A stretch of DNA of 64,000 nucleotides from an uncultured Sphaerochaeta sp. (GCF_963677075.1 NZ_OY781873.1:2877715-2941714); one strand, 5' to 3'. Positions 1 through 8,453 are shown, numbered from the stretch's first letter. Notes: a model not told the origin generated them from the letters alone. Numbers and translations are program-made.

Positions 1-353
1 ATGGTTGGTTCCCCACTCTCTTCATCACGGTCTACTAGTACCCTGATGATAATGGTTGCGGGCTGTCCCTTCTCCTCGGAATAGGCGAATGATGTACCAC
101 TGAGAATCTGGAGAGGGTTCTCCGTCTCCTCTGTTGCACATACAATACCTTTCAATGCTTCAAGAGCACGAACGAAAGAGCTCTTTCCTGCTCCATTGGG
201 ACCTACAATGGCTGCTGTCTTGATCAGCTTCAGTTTCTCAGTGACTTCGACAACTTTTGACTCAGGGAACCTATTATCCCTGACCGCTTCAAAAGAAATG
301 GTTTGCGCAGACTTTACGGACTTGAAGTTCGCAATAGTCATATCCAGCAGCAT
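1..353 (-). CDS. AAA-family ATPase (AAA15/COG1106-like), C-terminus beyond left edge
   Basis: The reading frame runs from ATG at 353 off the left edge; about 117 codons are visible. The ATG follows GGAGG at a spacing of six bases. The N-terminus (MLLDMTIANFKSVKSAQ) and the Walker A motif GPNGAGKSS near residue 59 are typical of the SMC/RecF-like 'AAA15' ATPases. Walker B and the rest lie outside the window. In that family the ATPase is often paired with an RloB or TOPRIM-type partner and some pairs act in phage defence, but no partner is visible here, so function is open. It starts 30 bases after the CpsB-like gene and probably shares its transcript. Confidence 0.75.
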   Translation of the reverse strand, partial: MLLDMTIANFKSVKSAQTISFEAVRDNRFPESKVVEVTEKLKLIKTAAIVGPNGAGKSSFVRALEALKGIVCATEETENPLQILSGTSFAYSEEKGQPATIIIRVLVDRDEESGEPT

Positions 354-382
354 ACGCTACCTCCTCATACCCATAGGTGGAT

Positions 383-1015
383 TCACCAAAGATTTTGCAT
401 ACTCCGCCCCACTGATGGCCATTTCTCGATGGCATCCATCAAGCGAGATGGAAGGGTTTCATCGCCATGATTGTCCGTGGCGATCACATCAATCAAGCCA
501 AGTTCCAAATAGGGAAGCGAGAGTCCGCTCTCCACAGCTTCAACGTTTGTCTGTAGTAAACAACCGAGAGAACGCAAACGTTGCAACATTGCACTCTTTG
601 GGTTCAACCAAAGATATCGTTCAACATGCGCTAAGAGAGGACGGTAGTGCTTCTCTGTGAGTTGTTGCAACCGTTCCAACAATCTGGGCGGTGGCAAGGA
701 GAGCCCAAACTCCACCAACGCAAACCTCCCATCGATGGGAACCGACTTGAGGGTCTCCTGTTCACCTACAAAAAGCTCACTGCCCAAGTAGGTCTGTATC
801 CCTAAAGCCTCCGCTTCTTTCTTTGCCCACTCGTAGGTCTCTCTGAGCCCAGCGATGTTTGTAGTCACATAAGGATTGTAGATATGGGGAGTAAATGCTA
901 TTGCTGTGACGCCAGAGAGCTGGTAAAGATTCAGCATACGGATGAACTGTTCTCGTGAAAGGTAGCCGTCGTCAATCTCAGGCAGAAGATGGCAATGCAT
1001 ATCACAGATACCCAT
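383..1015 (-). CDS. PHP-domain phosphatase, CpsB/CapC (YwqE) type
   Basis: This 210-residue protein begins MGICDMHCHLLPEIDDG, the HxH plus D metal-binding start of PHP phosphoesterases. Further likely metal ligands are TPHIYNP, LAHVERY and ATDNHGD. Length and motif order fit the manganese-dependent tyrosine-protein phosphatases (CpsB, CapC, YwqE) that dephosphorylate bacterial tyrosine kinases controlling capsule export. The start is supported by AAGGAG seven bases upstream. A Wzc-like tyrosine kinase is encoded 45 kb away at 46092-48650; linking the two is inference. A histidinol-phosphatase-like activity is the main alternative. Confidence 0.8.
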   Translation of the reverse strand: MGICDMHCHLLPEIDDGYLSREQFIRMLNLYQLSGVTAIAFTPHIYNPYVTTNIAGLRETYEWAKKEAEALGIQTYLGSELFVGEQETLKSVPIDGRFALVEFGLSLPPPRLLERLQQLTEKHYRPLLAHVERYLWLNPKSAMLQRLRSLGCLLQTNVEAVESGLSLPYLELGLIDVIATDNHGDETLPSRLMDAIEKWPSVGRSMQNLW

Positions 1016-1106
1016 AGAAAAACTCCTTGCCGTGATTATATCCGGAATCTTGAAAATGTGAAAGGATAAAAGGAGCTTTGCAAGGAATTAGGCTATCAAA
1101 CAGTGA

Positions 1107-1652
1107 CTAAAATTCAATCATCGCTTGTGCAGAGCGCTTTGCACCAGAGAGATGGTGCTTTATCTCAGTCAGTTCACTGACCATGTCTGCGACAGATATC
1201 AATTGGGGTGGAGCATTTCTCCCGGTAATAACGATATGAGGAAACCCTTCCTTGTTCTTATGATCTGCAAGCCAGTGACAGACTTCCTCACAGTCTAGGT
1301 ATCCAAGGGAAAGGGTGTAGGTGAATTCGTCGAGGACAATCAGATCGTAGGAAGCGGAAGATATCCAACGCTTTACCTGCTGCCATCCTTTCTTAGCCAA
1401 CTCAGCATTCTTTGCATTGTTGTCCCCTTCCCAGGAAAAACCAGCACCAAACTGTTTCCAAGGCACCTCAAGCTGCTTGAGGATGCGGTATTCACCATTA
1501 TCCAGGAGAGCGGGGTCCTTCTTGATGAACTGGGCAACTGCACAACGTGCACCGTGGCCCAAGGCACGAATCAACTGTCCCATTGCAGAAGAGGTCTTCC
1601 CCTTCCCATCTCCCGTATAAACCAGAATCAGAGAGGATTGTGTTGCTTTCAA
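1107..1652 (-). CDS. cobO: Corrinoid adenosyltransferase (CobO/BtuR type)
   Basis: This 181-residue protein has the P-loop GDGKGKTSSAMG at residues 14-25, the DLIVLDEFTYTL segment and the VITGRNAPPQLI segment of CobA/CobO/BtuR enzymes. These transfer the 5'-deoxyadenosyl group of ATP to cobalt in corrinoids, the last activation step to coenzyme B12. Length matches the family. The start codon is TTG, with GGAG six bases upstream overlapping the end of the preceding lipoprotein gene, so the two are probably translationally coupled. No other cobalamin genes are seen, which suggests salvage rather than full synthesis. Confidence 0.93.
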   Translation of the reverse strand: MKATQSSLILVYTGDGKGKTSSAMGQLIRALGHGARCAVAQFIKKDPALLDNGEYRILKQLEVPWKQFGAGFSWEGDNNAKNAELAKKGWQQVKRWISSASYDLIVLDEFTYTLSLGYLDCEEVCHWLADHKNKEGFPHIVITGRNAPPQLISVADMVSELTEIKHHLSGAKRSAQAMIEF

Positions 1653-1655
1653 TTG

Positions 1656-2804
1656 CTACTCCATTACCATGTATTGAGTCATTGTTACACCCTGTCCATC
1701 ATCCACCGAGTCCCCGCTTATCTGCTGCTGGGCAAGTTGGTCCTGACTCAATGCTTGTTGCAGAATCAAGAGCGTATCATGGGCTCGTTTATCACCCGTT
1801 GAGTTATACACATCATTCATAAAATCTACAGACGCCTGAAGATTTCCCAATGCTGCAAGCATCAGGGATGCATTGTATCCACTACTAAGTTGGCGTGTTT
1901 GTTGCCAGACAGACAGGAATTGCTGGTACGCTCTTTGGTATTCGCCATCCTTGGCAAATTGGTGTGCTGTATCTGCTGAAGCGAGCTTTTCCTTGTTCTT
2001 CATAAGTGAAAGATACCTTGTCTCCCAAGAGGGAGCCAACTGGAGTGCCATCTTGTCTGTTGCACGCTCGATTATTTGGGAAAAGAGAGAATCGAAAGAG
2101 GGAGCCAGACCACTGCTGTAGTTCCTCTCATCACGATAGCTGCCATCCGGGGCATAGTATCGTGTCCCAATCTTGGTTTGCTCCTCTTCCTTGTCTGTAA
2201 AGCTATCACTTGCCAATATTCTACCATCTCGCAAACTGGTTATGGTGTATGAGAGCCCAAGGGTGGCTTCCTGTACAAGGCAATACTCTCGCTTCGTGAC
2301 TTGCTCACTGCTTACACCGCTACTATCGGTAACAAACTCCCGTCTATCAGTCCCCTCTACGCGCTCTTCCATATCCATATAGGAGATTTCACTGCTCATG
2401 AGCAGGTCAAACCCCTTATCACGCATCAAGCGAATACTATCTTCGCCTGCTTTGGAAAGACTGAGATAGGCATCGGTAGCCTCCGGGGCCAGTATTGAGA
2501 AATAGCGGGTATCACTCACAGCCTGTACAATCTTCCGTGTTGCAAGAGAGGCAACACGCTCTGAAAGATTAGGGTCGTAACCGGTGGAGAGCGTAAAATC
2601 AGTCTCCTGCAAGCCACTGACCCAGGGACTCACAGGTCTGCCGTAGGGAAAACGGTACATGGATGTAGAGGAGACGGCGAGACTCCTTCCTCCCTGTAGG
2701 TCCACTTCACCCGGTACCATATGACGAACCCTCACCGAGGTTGCGCAACCACTGAGGACCAAGACAAAAACAAGAACCAGTAACCCTGGTGCCAATCGCT
2801 TCAT
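1656..2804 (-). CDS. Putative lipoprotein of unknown function
   Basis: This is a 382-residue protein with a type II signal peptide: a hydrophobic stretch ending in the lipobox LSGC at about residue 20. It should be anchored to a membrane facing the periplasm. The central part is rich in beta-type sequence and may be related to DUF6340-like proteins; I could not confirm that. The last third (from about residue 280) looks helical and could be TPR-like. Its ATG shares one base with the pdxA stop, and the cobO ribosome-binding site overlaps its own stop, so it sits inside a coupled pdxA-lipoprotein-cobO unit. Function unknown. Confidence 0.8.
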   Translation of the reverse strand: MKRLAPGLLVLVFVLVLSGCATSVRVRHMVPGEVDLQGGRSLAVSSTSMYRFPYGRPVSPWVSGLQETDFTLSTGYDPNLSERVASLATRKIVQAVSDTRYFSILAPEATDAYLSLSKAGEDSIRLMRDKGFDLLMSSEISYMDMEERVEGTDRREFVTDSSGVSSEQVTKREYCLVQEATLGLSYTITSLRDGRILASDSFTDKEEEQTKIGTRYYAPDGSYRDERNYSSGLAPSFDSLFSQIIERATDKMALQLAPSWETRYLSLMKNKEKLASADTAHQFAKDGEYQRAYQQFLSVWQQTRQLSSGYNASLMLAALGNLQASVDFMNDVYNSTGDKRAHDTLLILQQALSQDQLAQQQISGDSVDDGQGVTMTQYMVME

Positions 2805-3832
2805 TATCTCTCTCCTTCTGCCAGGAGGTAGTCTGCTGCTGCCTCCAATGCTCGGACCATGCCAGCAGCATCGGCAAGATTCTTCCCTGCAATGTCAAAG
2901 GCAGTTCCATGATCCACACTGGTTCTCAAAAACGGAAGGTTCCAGGTGATTGAGATAGTCTGGTTGAAATCATAGGTCTTTGCAGCTATATGTCCTTGAT
3001 CATGATAGAGGGAGATCACTGCCCTATACTTGCCGACCCTTGCTTGGTAGAAGACTGAATCGGCTCCAATGGGACCGGCAACATCCACCCCACGGTCTCT
3101 GGCTTCCAGGATGGCAGGCTCGATGGCTCGCTCTTCTTCATCACCAAAGAGGCCATGTTCCCCGCAATGCGGATTCAGACCCGCAACGGCAAGGCTGAGC
3201 TCATTTCTGAATGCGCCACCATGATTCTTCGTTATTGCATCACACTCAAGAATGGTCTTCAGCAATGTCTCCTTTGTCACCGCATCACATGCCTGGCGTA
3301 ATGAGAGATGCCTGCTATGGAAGAATATTTTCAATCCAAGCGTATCGAACATTGTTATTGCACGCTTGGTCCCGCTAAGCGCACTGAGAATTTCGGTATA
3401 TCCAATATGGTCTACACCGGCGGCTTTCAAGGCTTCCTTATGAAGTGGTGGTGTTACCAAAGCATGAGCATATCCGCAGCCAACAAAACGGACCGCCTCC
3501 TCCACTGCATGATAGGCAGCACGGCCACACATTGCCTGTATCTCTCCATAGCTGAATCGATGCATATCCAAGATATTCTGGGAGTAAAGGATATGACGAC
3601 TGCCGCTTTCGATTGCACGAACCAAGGAATTGTCATCAACAACCACAGCATCAAAATCTGAAGGGATGCCCAGATCAGTAGATACCTTCTTCAAGAGAGG
3701 GACATCGCCTATTACCACCATCCCCATGGAAGGAGGAAGATTTACGCGTTGCATAGCCTTCAGCACAATCTCAGGACCAATCCCTGCTGGGTCCCCAAGA
3801 GGGACAGCCAGATACCATCGTTTTGTTTCCAT
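2804..3832 (-). CDS. pdxA: 4-hydroxythreonine-4-phosphate dehydrogenase family (PdxA)
   Basis: This 342-residue protein starts with the PdxA signature GDPAGIGPEI. It has HxHIGYTE and the metal-binding YHDQGHIAAK and NLPFLRTSVDHGTAFD segments; the histidines and aspartates bind the divalent metal. PdxA oxidises 4-phosphohydroxy-L-threonine in the DXP-dependent route to pyridoxal phosphate. Close paralogues (PdxA2, DenD-linked) act on phosphorylated threonate or erythronate, and with no pdxJ in view this remains possible. No Shine-Dalgarno precedes the ATG; a promoter lies so close that the mRNA is probably leaderless. Confidence 0.92.
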   Translation of the reverse strand: METKRWYLAVPLGDPAGIGPEIVLKAMQRVNLPPSMGMVVIGDVPLLKKVSTDLGIPSDFDAVVVDDNSLVRAIESGSRHILYSQNILDMHRFSYGEIQAMCGRAAYHAVEEAVRFVGCGYAHALVTPPLHKEALKAAGVDHIGYTEILSALSGTKRAITMFDTLGLKIFFHSRHLSLRQACDAVTKETLLKTILECDAITKNHGGAFRNELSLAVAGLNPHCGEHGLFGDEEERAIEPAILEARDRGVDVAGPIGADSVFYQARVGKYRAVISLYHDQGHIAAKTYDFNQTISITWNLPFLRTSVDHGTAFDIAGKNLADAAGMVRALEAAADYLLAEGER

Positions 3833-3838
3833 ATTCGC

Positions 3839-3867
3839 ATCATAGCAGTGTGATTCTTACCTGTCCA
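3839..3867 (-). promoter_or_regulatory. Promoter of pdxA, predicted leaderless
   Basis: On the minus strand TGGACA (3867-3862) is separated by 17 bases from TATGAT (3844-3839). The pdxA ATG begins at 3832, six bases after the -10 box, which is where transcription should start. Confidence 0.7.
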
Positions 3868-3890
3868 TACACACAAACCGATACAACCAA

Positions 3891-3919
3891 TTGACAACCT
3901 GATTACCTTCTCTTATGTT
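3891..3919 (+). promoter_or_regulatory. Promoter of the acidic-protein gene
   Basis: TTGACA at 3891-3896, a 17-base spacer and TATGTT at 3914-3919. The predicted start near 3926 leaves a leader of about 34 bases with AAGGAG at 3948-3953. Confidence 0.75.
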
Positions 3920-3959
3920 GGAGGTGTGGGATTTGAATCTGATTTCAAGGAGTAACGAC

Positions 3960-4247
3960 ATGGCTAAATACCGTGATGAAGAAGATGAGCTCGATGATGA
4001 GGAAGATCGTTATTTCAGCAGGCTAGAGGATGAGGAAGATGCTTATCTTGCCGATCTATTTGATGCTCCTGAGGTAATTGATTTCGGTGATGACGATGAT
4101 GAAATGCTCGATGAGGATGAAGAAGACGACGAATTGCTCGATGATGGGTTCATGGTCGATGGAGATGAGTCCTACGAGGATGAGTTTTACGACGAAAATG
4201 ACGATTTCGATGAGACGGACGCATTTGAAGATGATGACTTTATCTAA
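3960..4247 (+). CDS. Very acidic small protein of unknown function
   Basis: This 95-residue protein begins MAKYRDEEDELDDEED. By my count 51 of 95 residues are Asp or Glu and only four are Lys or Arg. It has no membrane segment, cysteine or recognisable fold and is probably disordered. The start at 3960 is set by AAGGAG just upstream; an in-frame ATG at 3915 lies inside the promoter and is rejected. It is a single-gene unit with its own near-consensus promoter and a strong terminator, so it is likely well expressed. In composition only it recalls the acidic tail of RNA polymerase delta or DNA-mimic proteins. I do not recognise the family. Confidence 0.8.
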   Translation: MAKYRDEEDELDDEEDRYFSRLEDEEDAYLADLFDAPEVIDFGDDDDEMLDEDEEDDELLDDGFMVDGDESYEDEFYDENDDFDETDAFEDDDFI

Positions 4248-4270
4248 TCCAGATTGACCCTGAAAAATCC

Positions 4271-4300
4271 CTCCCCGGACTCCCCGGGGAGTTTCTTTTT
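4271..4300 (+). terminator. Rho-independent terminator after the acidic-protein gene
   Basis: The stem CTCCCCGG (4271-4278) pairs with CCGGGGAG (4284-4291) around the loop ACTCC, and TTTCTTTTT follows. Confidence 0.9.
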
Positions 4301-4341
4301 ACTTCATTACAAAAAAAGTTCATGTTTCTACGTATAGATAC

Positions 4342-4370
4342 TTGCACTCTTCTGAGTTTCTATATATAGT
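4342..4370 (+). promoter_or_regulatory. Promoter of the first TrpX-like binding protein
   Basis: TTGCAC at 4342-4347, a 17-base spacer and TATAGT at 4365-4370. The leader before the ATG at 4396 is only about 20 bases, leaving no room for a T-box or riboswitch. Confidence 0.75.
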
Positions 4371-4395
4371 AACGTCATCACAGAGGAGATTGACC

Positions 4396-5409
4396 ATGAA
4401 AAGAATAAGTATCCTGCTTTTAACGTTCTTGCTTATCGGAACCCACCTGATCGCACAACCTGCCACTGAAACAGATCCGGCAGTAGGGACAGAGAAAACC
4501 TATACCATCGGTATTTCCAAATTGGTCAGTCACCCTGCCCTCGATGCAATTGAACAGGGAATCATGGATCATCTTGAGGCAAGTGAATTCTCTGCAACGT
4601 TTGATAACCAGAACTGCAACGGTGAAATTGCCACAGCAATTGCTATTGCCCAGAAATTCAAGAGTGACAACAAGGATATCGTGGTTGGTATCGCTACCCC
4701 GGCGGCTCAGGCACTTGCCCAGATAATCAAGGATAAGCCAGTGGTATTCGGGGCAATCACCGACCCTCTGGCAGCAGGATTGGTCGTTGACTATACGAAG
4801 ACTGAAGAGACGAATATTGCCGGAGTCTCTGACCTGAACCCTCTTGAGTTGCAACTGGAGACCTATTTTTCCATTGTCAAACCAAAGACCTTGGGAATGA
4901 TCTATACCAGCAGCGAAGCCAATGGTGTGGTGCAGATGGAGATGGCCAGAGAAATCAGCGAAGCAAATGGAGTCAAATTCGTAGCAGCAGCAATCAGCAA
5001 CTCAAGCGAGGTAAAGATGGCTGCCCAATCCATCATCGATCGCGTGGATGCAATGTACGTGGCAATCGACAACACCGTTGTCAGTGCCATTCCAAGCGTA
5101 AGTGAGGTATGCATGAAGGCAGGAGTACCGCTCTTCAACACTGACACCACCAGCAGTGAGAATATCGATTTCCTGATGAGCTGGGGGTTCAACTACTACA
5201 CCGTTGGAGTAGAGACAGGAAAAGTGGTTGAGCGAATCATTCGGGGCGAAAATCCCAAGGATATCGGATCCATTTTCTTCGAGGATCCAGCCCAATTTGA
5301 ACTATGGTTCAATCTCGATACCGCTGATACACTTGGTATCACCATCGACGAGTCGTTGCTCGCCAATGCAAAGGTGATCATCAAGGACGGAAAGAAGCAG
5401 TTACAATAA
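4396..5409 (+). CDS. ABC importer binding protein, TrpX-like (PF04392 family), copy 1
   Basis: This 337-residue protein has an export signal at residues 1-18 (MKRISILLLTFLLIGTHLIA) without a lipobox. The mature part belongs to the ABC_sub_bind family (COG2984): IGISKLVSHPALD, GIATPAAQALAQ and AAISNSSEVKMAAQSIIDR. Members deliver small amines or amino acids; streptococcal TrpX serves tryptophan, but the substrate cannot be read from sequence. The start at 4396 is preceded by GAGGAG; the longer frame from 4342 starts inside the promoter. A paralogue follows at 5599, and one permease and one ATPase complete the system. Confidence 0.88.
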   Translation: MKRISILLLTFLLIGTHLIAQPATETDPAVGTEKTYTIGISKLVSHPALDAIEQGIMDHLEASEFSATFDNQNCNGEIATAIAIAQKFKSDNKDIVVGIATPAAQALAQIIKDKPVVFGAITDPLAAGLVVDYTKTEETNIAGVSDLNPLELQLETYFSIVKPKTLGMIYTSSEANGVVQMEMAREISEANGVKFVAAAISNSSEVKMAAQSIIDRVDAMYVAIDNTVVSAIPSVSEVCMKAGVPLFNTDTTSSENIDFLMSWGFNYYTVGVETGKVVERIIRGENPKDIGSIFFEDPAQFELWFNLDTADTLGITIDESLLANAKVIIKDGKKQLQ

Positions 5410-5433
5410 TGACGTAGATTCTCCTTGTAGTGT

Positions 5434-5465
5434 GAACCTGCCTCTTCGGGGGCAGGTTCCTTTTT
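5434..5465 (+). terminator. Terminator between the two binding-protein genes
   Basis: GAACCTGCC (5434-5442) pairs with GGCAGGTTC (5451-5459), followed by CTTTTT. It separates copy 1 from copy 2, which has its own promoter. Confidence 0.9.
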
Positions 5466-5530
5466 ATGGGTAAATCCAGATAACGCTTGTATATTATATG
5501 AATTATTATTCATTATTTTGTATATTCGGA

Positions 5531-5559
5531 TTTACAAATCCAGAAATTCCAGCTATAGT
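5531..5559 (+). promoter_or_regulatory. Promoter of the second TrpX-like binding protein
   Basis: TTTACA at 5531-5536, a 17-base spacer and TATAGT at 5554-5559, in an AT-rich stretch. The -35 box lies in the small inverted repeat GGATTT-ACA-AATCC (5528-5541), a possible operator. Confidence 0.7.
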
Positions 5560-5598
5560 TTTGCAAACGAAAAGGATTATCCGCTTGGAGGAATGATT

Positions 5599-6600
5599 AT
5601 GAAAAAACTACAGCGTCCGATGCTCATCGCTCTCTCTCTGCTGCTCTGTGTTGCACTTCCACTCTTCAGTGCTGGCCAGGCAGAACAAACCGGCCCACAA
5701 CCGTACAAAATCGGTATTTCCAAATTGGTCACCCATGCAGCACTCGATGCAGCTGAACAGGGTATGATGGATCACCTGGCAACAACTGATCTTCTGGTGA
5801 CCTATGATCATCAGAATGCAAACGGTGATATTTCAACCGCTTCCTCCATTGCCCAGAAATTCAAGAGCGACAAGGTGGATGTGGCCGTCGGTATTGCGAC
5901 CCCTGCCGCCCAGGCACTTGCCCAGGTGTTTAATGAAAACTCCGGCACCCCGGTAGTATTCAGCGCTGTCACCGATTCAAGTGAAGCCGGCCTTGTGGCA
6001 GCAAACATTGCCGGAGTATCTGACAAGAACCCGGTCGAAGAACAGATCAAACTCCTGATCGACATCACTGGTGCAAAGACCATCGGTAATGTCTACGCTT
6101 CAGGTGAAGCCAATGGTGTCCTGCTCATGGAGATGGCAAAGGCCGCTTGTGAAAAGTATGGTGTTGGATTTGTTTCCGCTGCCATCTCAAACTCCAGCGA
6201 AGTTAAAATGGCTACTCAGTCAATCATTGACCGTGTTGATGCGCTCTATATCGCCACTGACAACACAGTCATCAGTGCCATCGCCTCGGTTGACGATGTT
6301 GCGAAGAAGGCCGGAAAGGCACTCTTCAGTGCTGATGCAAGCGGTATCGATGGTCTGAATGTCCTGGTCAGTCTTGGCTTTGATTACTACAACATCGGTG
6401 TTGAAACAGGCAAGATTGTTGAACAGATTCTCAGAGGCACTGAAGCCGGGGACATCGGAACAGTCTATATCACTGATCCCACAAAATTCCAGCTGTGGTT
6501 CAATCTTGATGCAGCGGACGAGCTTGGGTATACTATTTCGCAGGATCTGCAAGATGCAGCAGCAGTGCTCATTAAGGATGGTGTGAAAATTACCCAGTAA
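5599..6600 (+). CDS. ABC importer binding protein, TrpX-like, copy 2
   Basis: This 333-residue paralogue of the preceding protein shares IGISKLVTHAALD, GIATPAAQALAQ and AISNSSEVKMATQSIIDR. The signal peptide ends around LPLFSAGQ, with no lipobox cysteine. ATG 5599 has GGAGG seven bases upstream; the in-frame ATG at 5593 is too close to that site. The N-terminal part of the ligand-binding lobe differs most between the copies, so the two proteins may bind different ligands or differ in affinity while sharing one permease. That is inference. It is followed by a strong terminator hairpin that should lower expression of the membrane components. Confidence 0.88.
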   Translation: MKKLQRPMLIALSLLLCVALPLFSAGQAEQTGPQPYKIGISKLVTHAALDAAEQGMMDHLATTDLLVTYDHQNANGDISTASSIAQKFKSDKVDVAVGIATPAAQALAQVFNENSGTPVVFSAVTDSSEAGLVAANIAGVSDKNPVEEQIKLLIDITGAKTIGNVYASGEANGVLLMEMAKAACEKYGVGFVSAAISNSSEVKMATQSIIDRVDALYIATDNTVISAIASVDDVAKKAGKALFSADASGIDGLNVLVSLGFDYYNIGVETGKIVEQILRGTEAGDIGTVYITDPTKFQLWFNLDAADELGYTISQDLQDAAAVLIKDGVKITQ

Positions 6601-6616
6601 TTGGGTCAATTGCAAT

Positions 6617-6650
6617 CCCGCCGGAACTGTATTGAGCCGGCGGGTTTTTT
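6617..6650 (+). terminator. Strong terminator/attenuator between binding protein and permease
   Basis: CCCGCCGG (6617-6624) pairs with CCGGCGGG (6637-6644), followed by TTTTTT. I see no promoter between it and the permease at 6669, so partial read-through probably sets a high binding-protein to transporter ratio. Confidence 0.88.
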
Positions 6651-6668
6651 CTGTGTAAGGGGTAATAC

Positions 6669-7622
6669 ATGCTTGAAGGAATTTTTGTAGATGGCCTGAT
6701 CTTTTCACTCATGGTCATTGGAATCTTAATCTCATATCGGATTCTCGATATTGCCGATCTTACCTGCGATGGATCGGTCGCTACCGGTGCAGCAGTTGCC
6801 ACCATGGCCATTGTAGCCGGCCTTCCCATCTTTGTTGCACTGTTGCTTTCATTCTTCGCAGGAGTGCTTGCCGGCATGGTTACCGCCGCCATACACAATA
6901 AACTGAAAATTCCTGGCTTGCTTGCAGGTATTCTTACCATGACCATGCTCTACTCAATCAACTTGAGAATTCTGGGGAACAAGGCCAATGTCCCCTTGCT
7001 TCGTGTAGAGACCTTGTACTCCAAGCTCCCTGAGGCATTCCAGTTCCTTCCGCCTGAATGGGCCAGTCTGGTGGGAACCTTGCTGGTGGTACTCTTTGTA
7101 AAGGTGCTCATTGATATATTCTTCCGTACCGACCTTGGTGTTTCTCTCGGTGCAATGGGAGGAAACGAGCAAATGGTAATCAGCCAAGGCATTAATCCCG
7201 AGGTATTGAAGTTGATCGGCCTTGGGCTCTCCAATGGTTTGATCGCTCTCTCTGGTGGACTGCTCGCCCAGTACCAAGGCTTTGCTGATGCAAACCTGGG
7301 AATCGGCATGGTCGTCCAGGGACTGGCAGCTATCATGTTGGGCGAGTTCCTCTTCTCTACCAACCGAATATCACTGCTTACACTGCGCGCCATCTTTGGA
7401 GCCATCATCTATAAGGCACTGATGTTCTTCGGCAGAAAGTACGGGTACTTGGTCAACATCACCCCAAACGATTTCAAACTGCTCACAGGTATATTGGTCA
7501 TCGTCAGCTTGTTTATTGCACAGACACGCAGTGCTGCGAGCTCTGCTGGGGCAAAAAAGAAAGCCATCGCACGCTCCCAGGCAAAAACCATGAGCGACAA
7601 GGAGGATGCAACCAATGCTTGA
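6669..7622 (+). CDS. ABC importer permease, COG4120 (TrpY-like)
   Basis: This 317-residue protein with about eight hydrophobic segments contains the ISYRILDIADLTCDGSVATG start of COG4120 permeases, distant relatives of the branched-chain amino acid permeases. The C-terminal tail after about residue 290 is basic and cytoplasmic. It is the single permease of the system and probably forms a homodimer serving both upstream binding proteins. AAGGGG precedes the ATG. Its 3' end overlaps the ATPase gene by eight bases and carries that gene's ribosome-binding site, so the two are coupled. Confidence 0.88.
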   Translation: MLEGIFVDGLIFSLMVIGILISYRILDIADLTCDGSVATGAAVATMAIVAGLPIFVALLLSFFAGVLAGMVTAAIHNKLKIPGLLAGILTMTMLYSINLRILGNKANVPLLRVETLYSKLPEAFQFLPPEWASLVGTLLVVLFVKVLIDIFFRTDLGVSLGAMGGNEQMVISQGINPEVLKLIGLGLSNGLIALSGGLLAQYQGFADANLGIGMVVQGLAAIMLGEFLFSTNRISLLTLRAIFGAIIYKALMFFGRKYGYLVNITPNDFKLLTGILVIVSLFIAQTRSAASSAGAKKKAIARSQAKTMSDKEDATNA

Positions 7623-8403
7623 TCTGAGTAATATTACCAAAGTCTTCTATCCCGGTACTGTCAATGAAAAGACAGCCTTGGAAAACATAAACCTCCATGT
7701 AAATAAAGGGGATATCATCTGTGTCATTGGCTCAAACGGCAGTGGCAAATCCACGCTTTTCAATCTCATCAGCGGTACCTACCCCGTCACCAATGGAAAG
7801 ATCATTTTTGATGAGGTGGATATCACCAGTAGCCCCGAGTATCGCAGGGCAATGACCATAGGTCGAATTTTCCAGGACCCAACCAAGGGAACTGCTGCAA
7901 ATATGTCCATTGAGGACAATATGATTACAGCCATGACAAAGGGAATGAAGGGCCTGCGTATAAGCCTGAATAATGAGAAGAGGCAAGTATTCAGAGAGCT
8001 ACTCAAGCCCATTGGTCTGGAGAACAGGCTCAAGGACAACGTTGGACTGCTCAGTGGGGGACAGAGACAGGCACTCACCTTGTTGATGACGGTTATGAGC
8101 AAACCCAAGATGCTCTTGCTTGATGAGCATACTGCCGCCCTTGACCCAAGGAATGCACAGATTGTCATGGACCTGACCGAGCGGTACATCAAGGAGTACC
8201 AACTCACTGCCCTGATGGTCACGCATAATATGCAGTTTGCCATTGACTTCGGTAACCGTCTGATCATGATGGATGAAGGGTCCATCATCCTCGATGTTGC
8301 CGGCGAACAGAAGGCAAGCCTTACCGTGGAAGAGCTGGTACGCAGGTTCAAGAACCTACGCAAGAAAAACTTTGACAATGACGAAGGACTGCTTACCGAT
8401 TAA
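7615..8403 (+). CDS. ABC importer ATPase, COG1101 (TrpZ-like)
   Basis: This 262-residue ATPase has Walker A GSNGSGKST near residue 40, signature LSGGQRQAL and Walker B LLLDEHTAALDP, with His in place of the usual Pro after the catalytic Glu, as is common in COG1101. The switch region is MVTHNMQFA. The start is taken at 7615 because GGAGG at 7601-7605 is correctly spaced for it, while the in-frame ATG at 7606 abuts that site. It energises uptake by the permease at 6669 and the binding proteins at 4396 and 5599. Confidence 0.9.
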   Translation: MLDLSNITKVFYPGTVNEKTALENINLHVNKGDIICVIGSNGSGKSTLFNLISGTYPVTNGKIIFDEVDITSSPEYRRAMTIGRIFQDPTKGTAANMSIEDNMITAMTKGMKGLRISLNNEKRQVFRELLKPIGLENRLKDNVGLLSGGQRQALTLLMTVMSKPKMLLLDEHTAALDPRNAQIVMDLTERYIKEYQLTALMVTHNMQFAIDFGNRLIMMDEGSIILDVAGEQKASLTVEELVRRFKNLRKKNFDNDEGLLTD

Positions 8404-8453
8404 CTGGTTGTCAGCGTTGCCCTCACCAAGAGAGAGGGGCAAGAGGTAGTATA

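Noticed and set aside
3915..3959. Earlier in-frame ATG for the acidic protein
   Set aside because: It overlaps the -10 box, so it would not be in the transcript; AAGGAG fits the ATG at 3960.
4301..4395. T-box or riboswitch before the TrpX-like importer
   Set aside because: The predicted promoter at 4342-4370 leaves only about 20 bases of leader.
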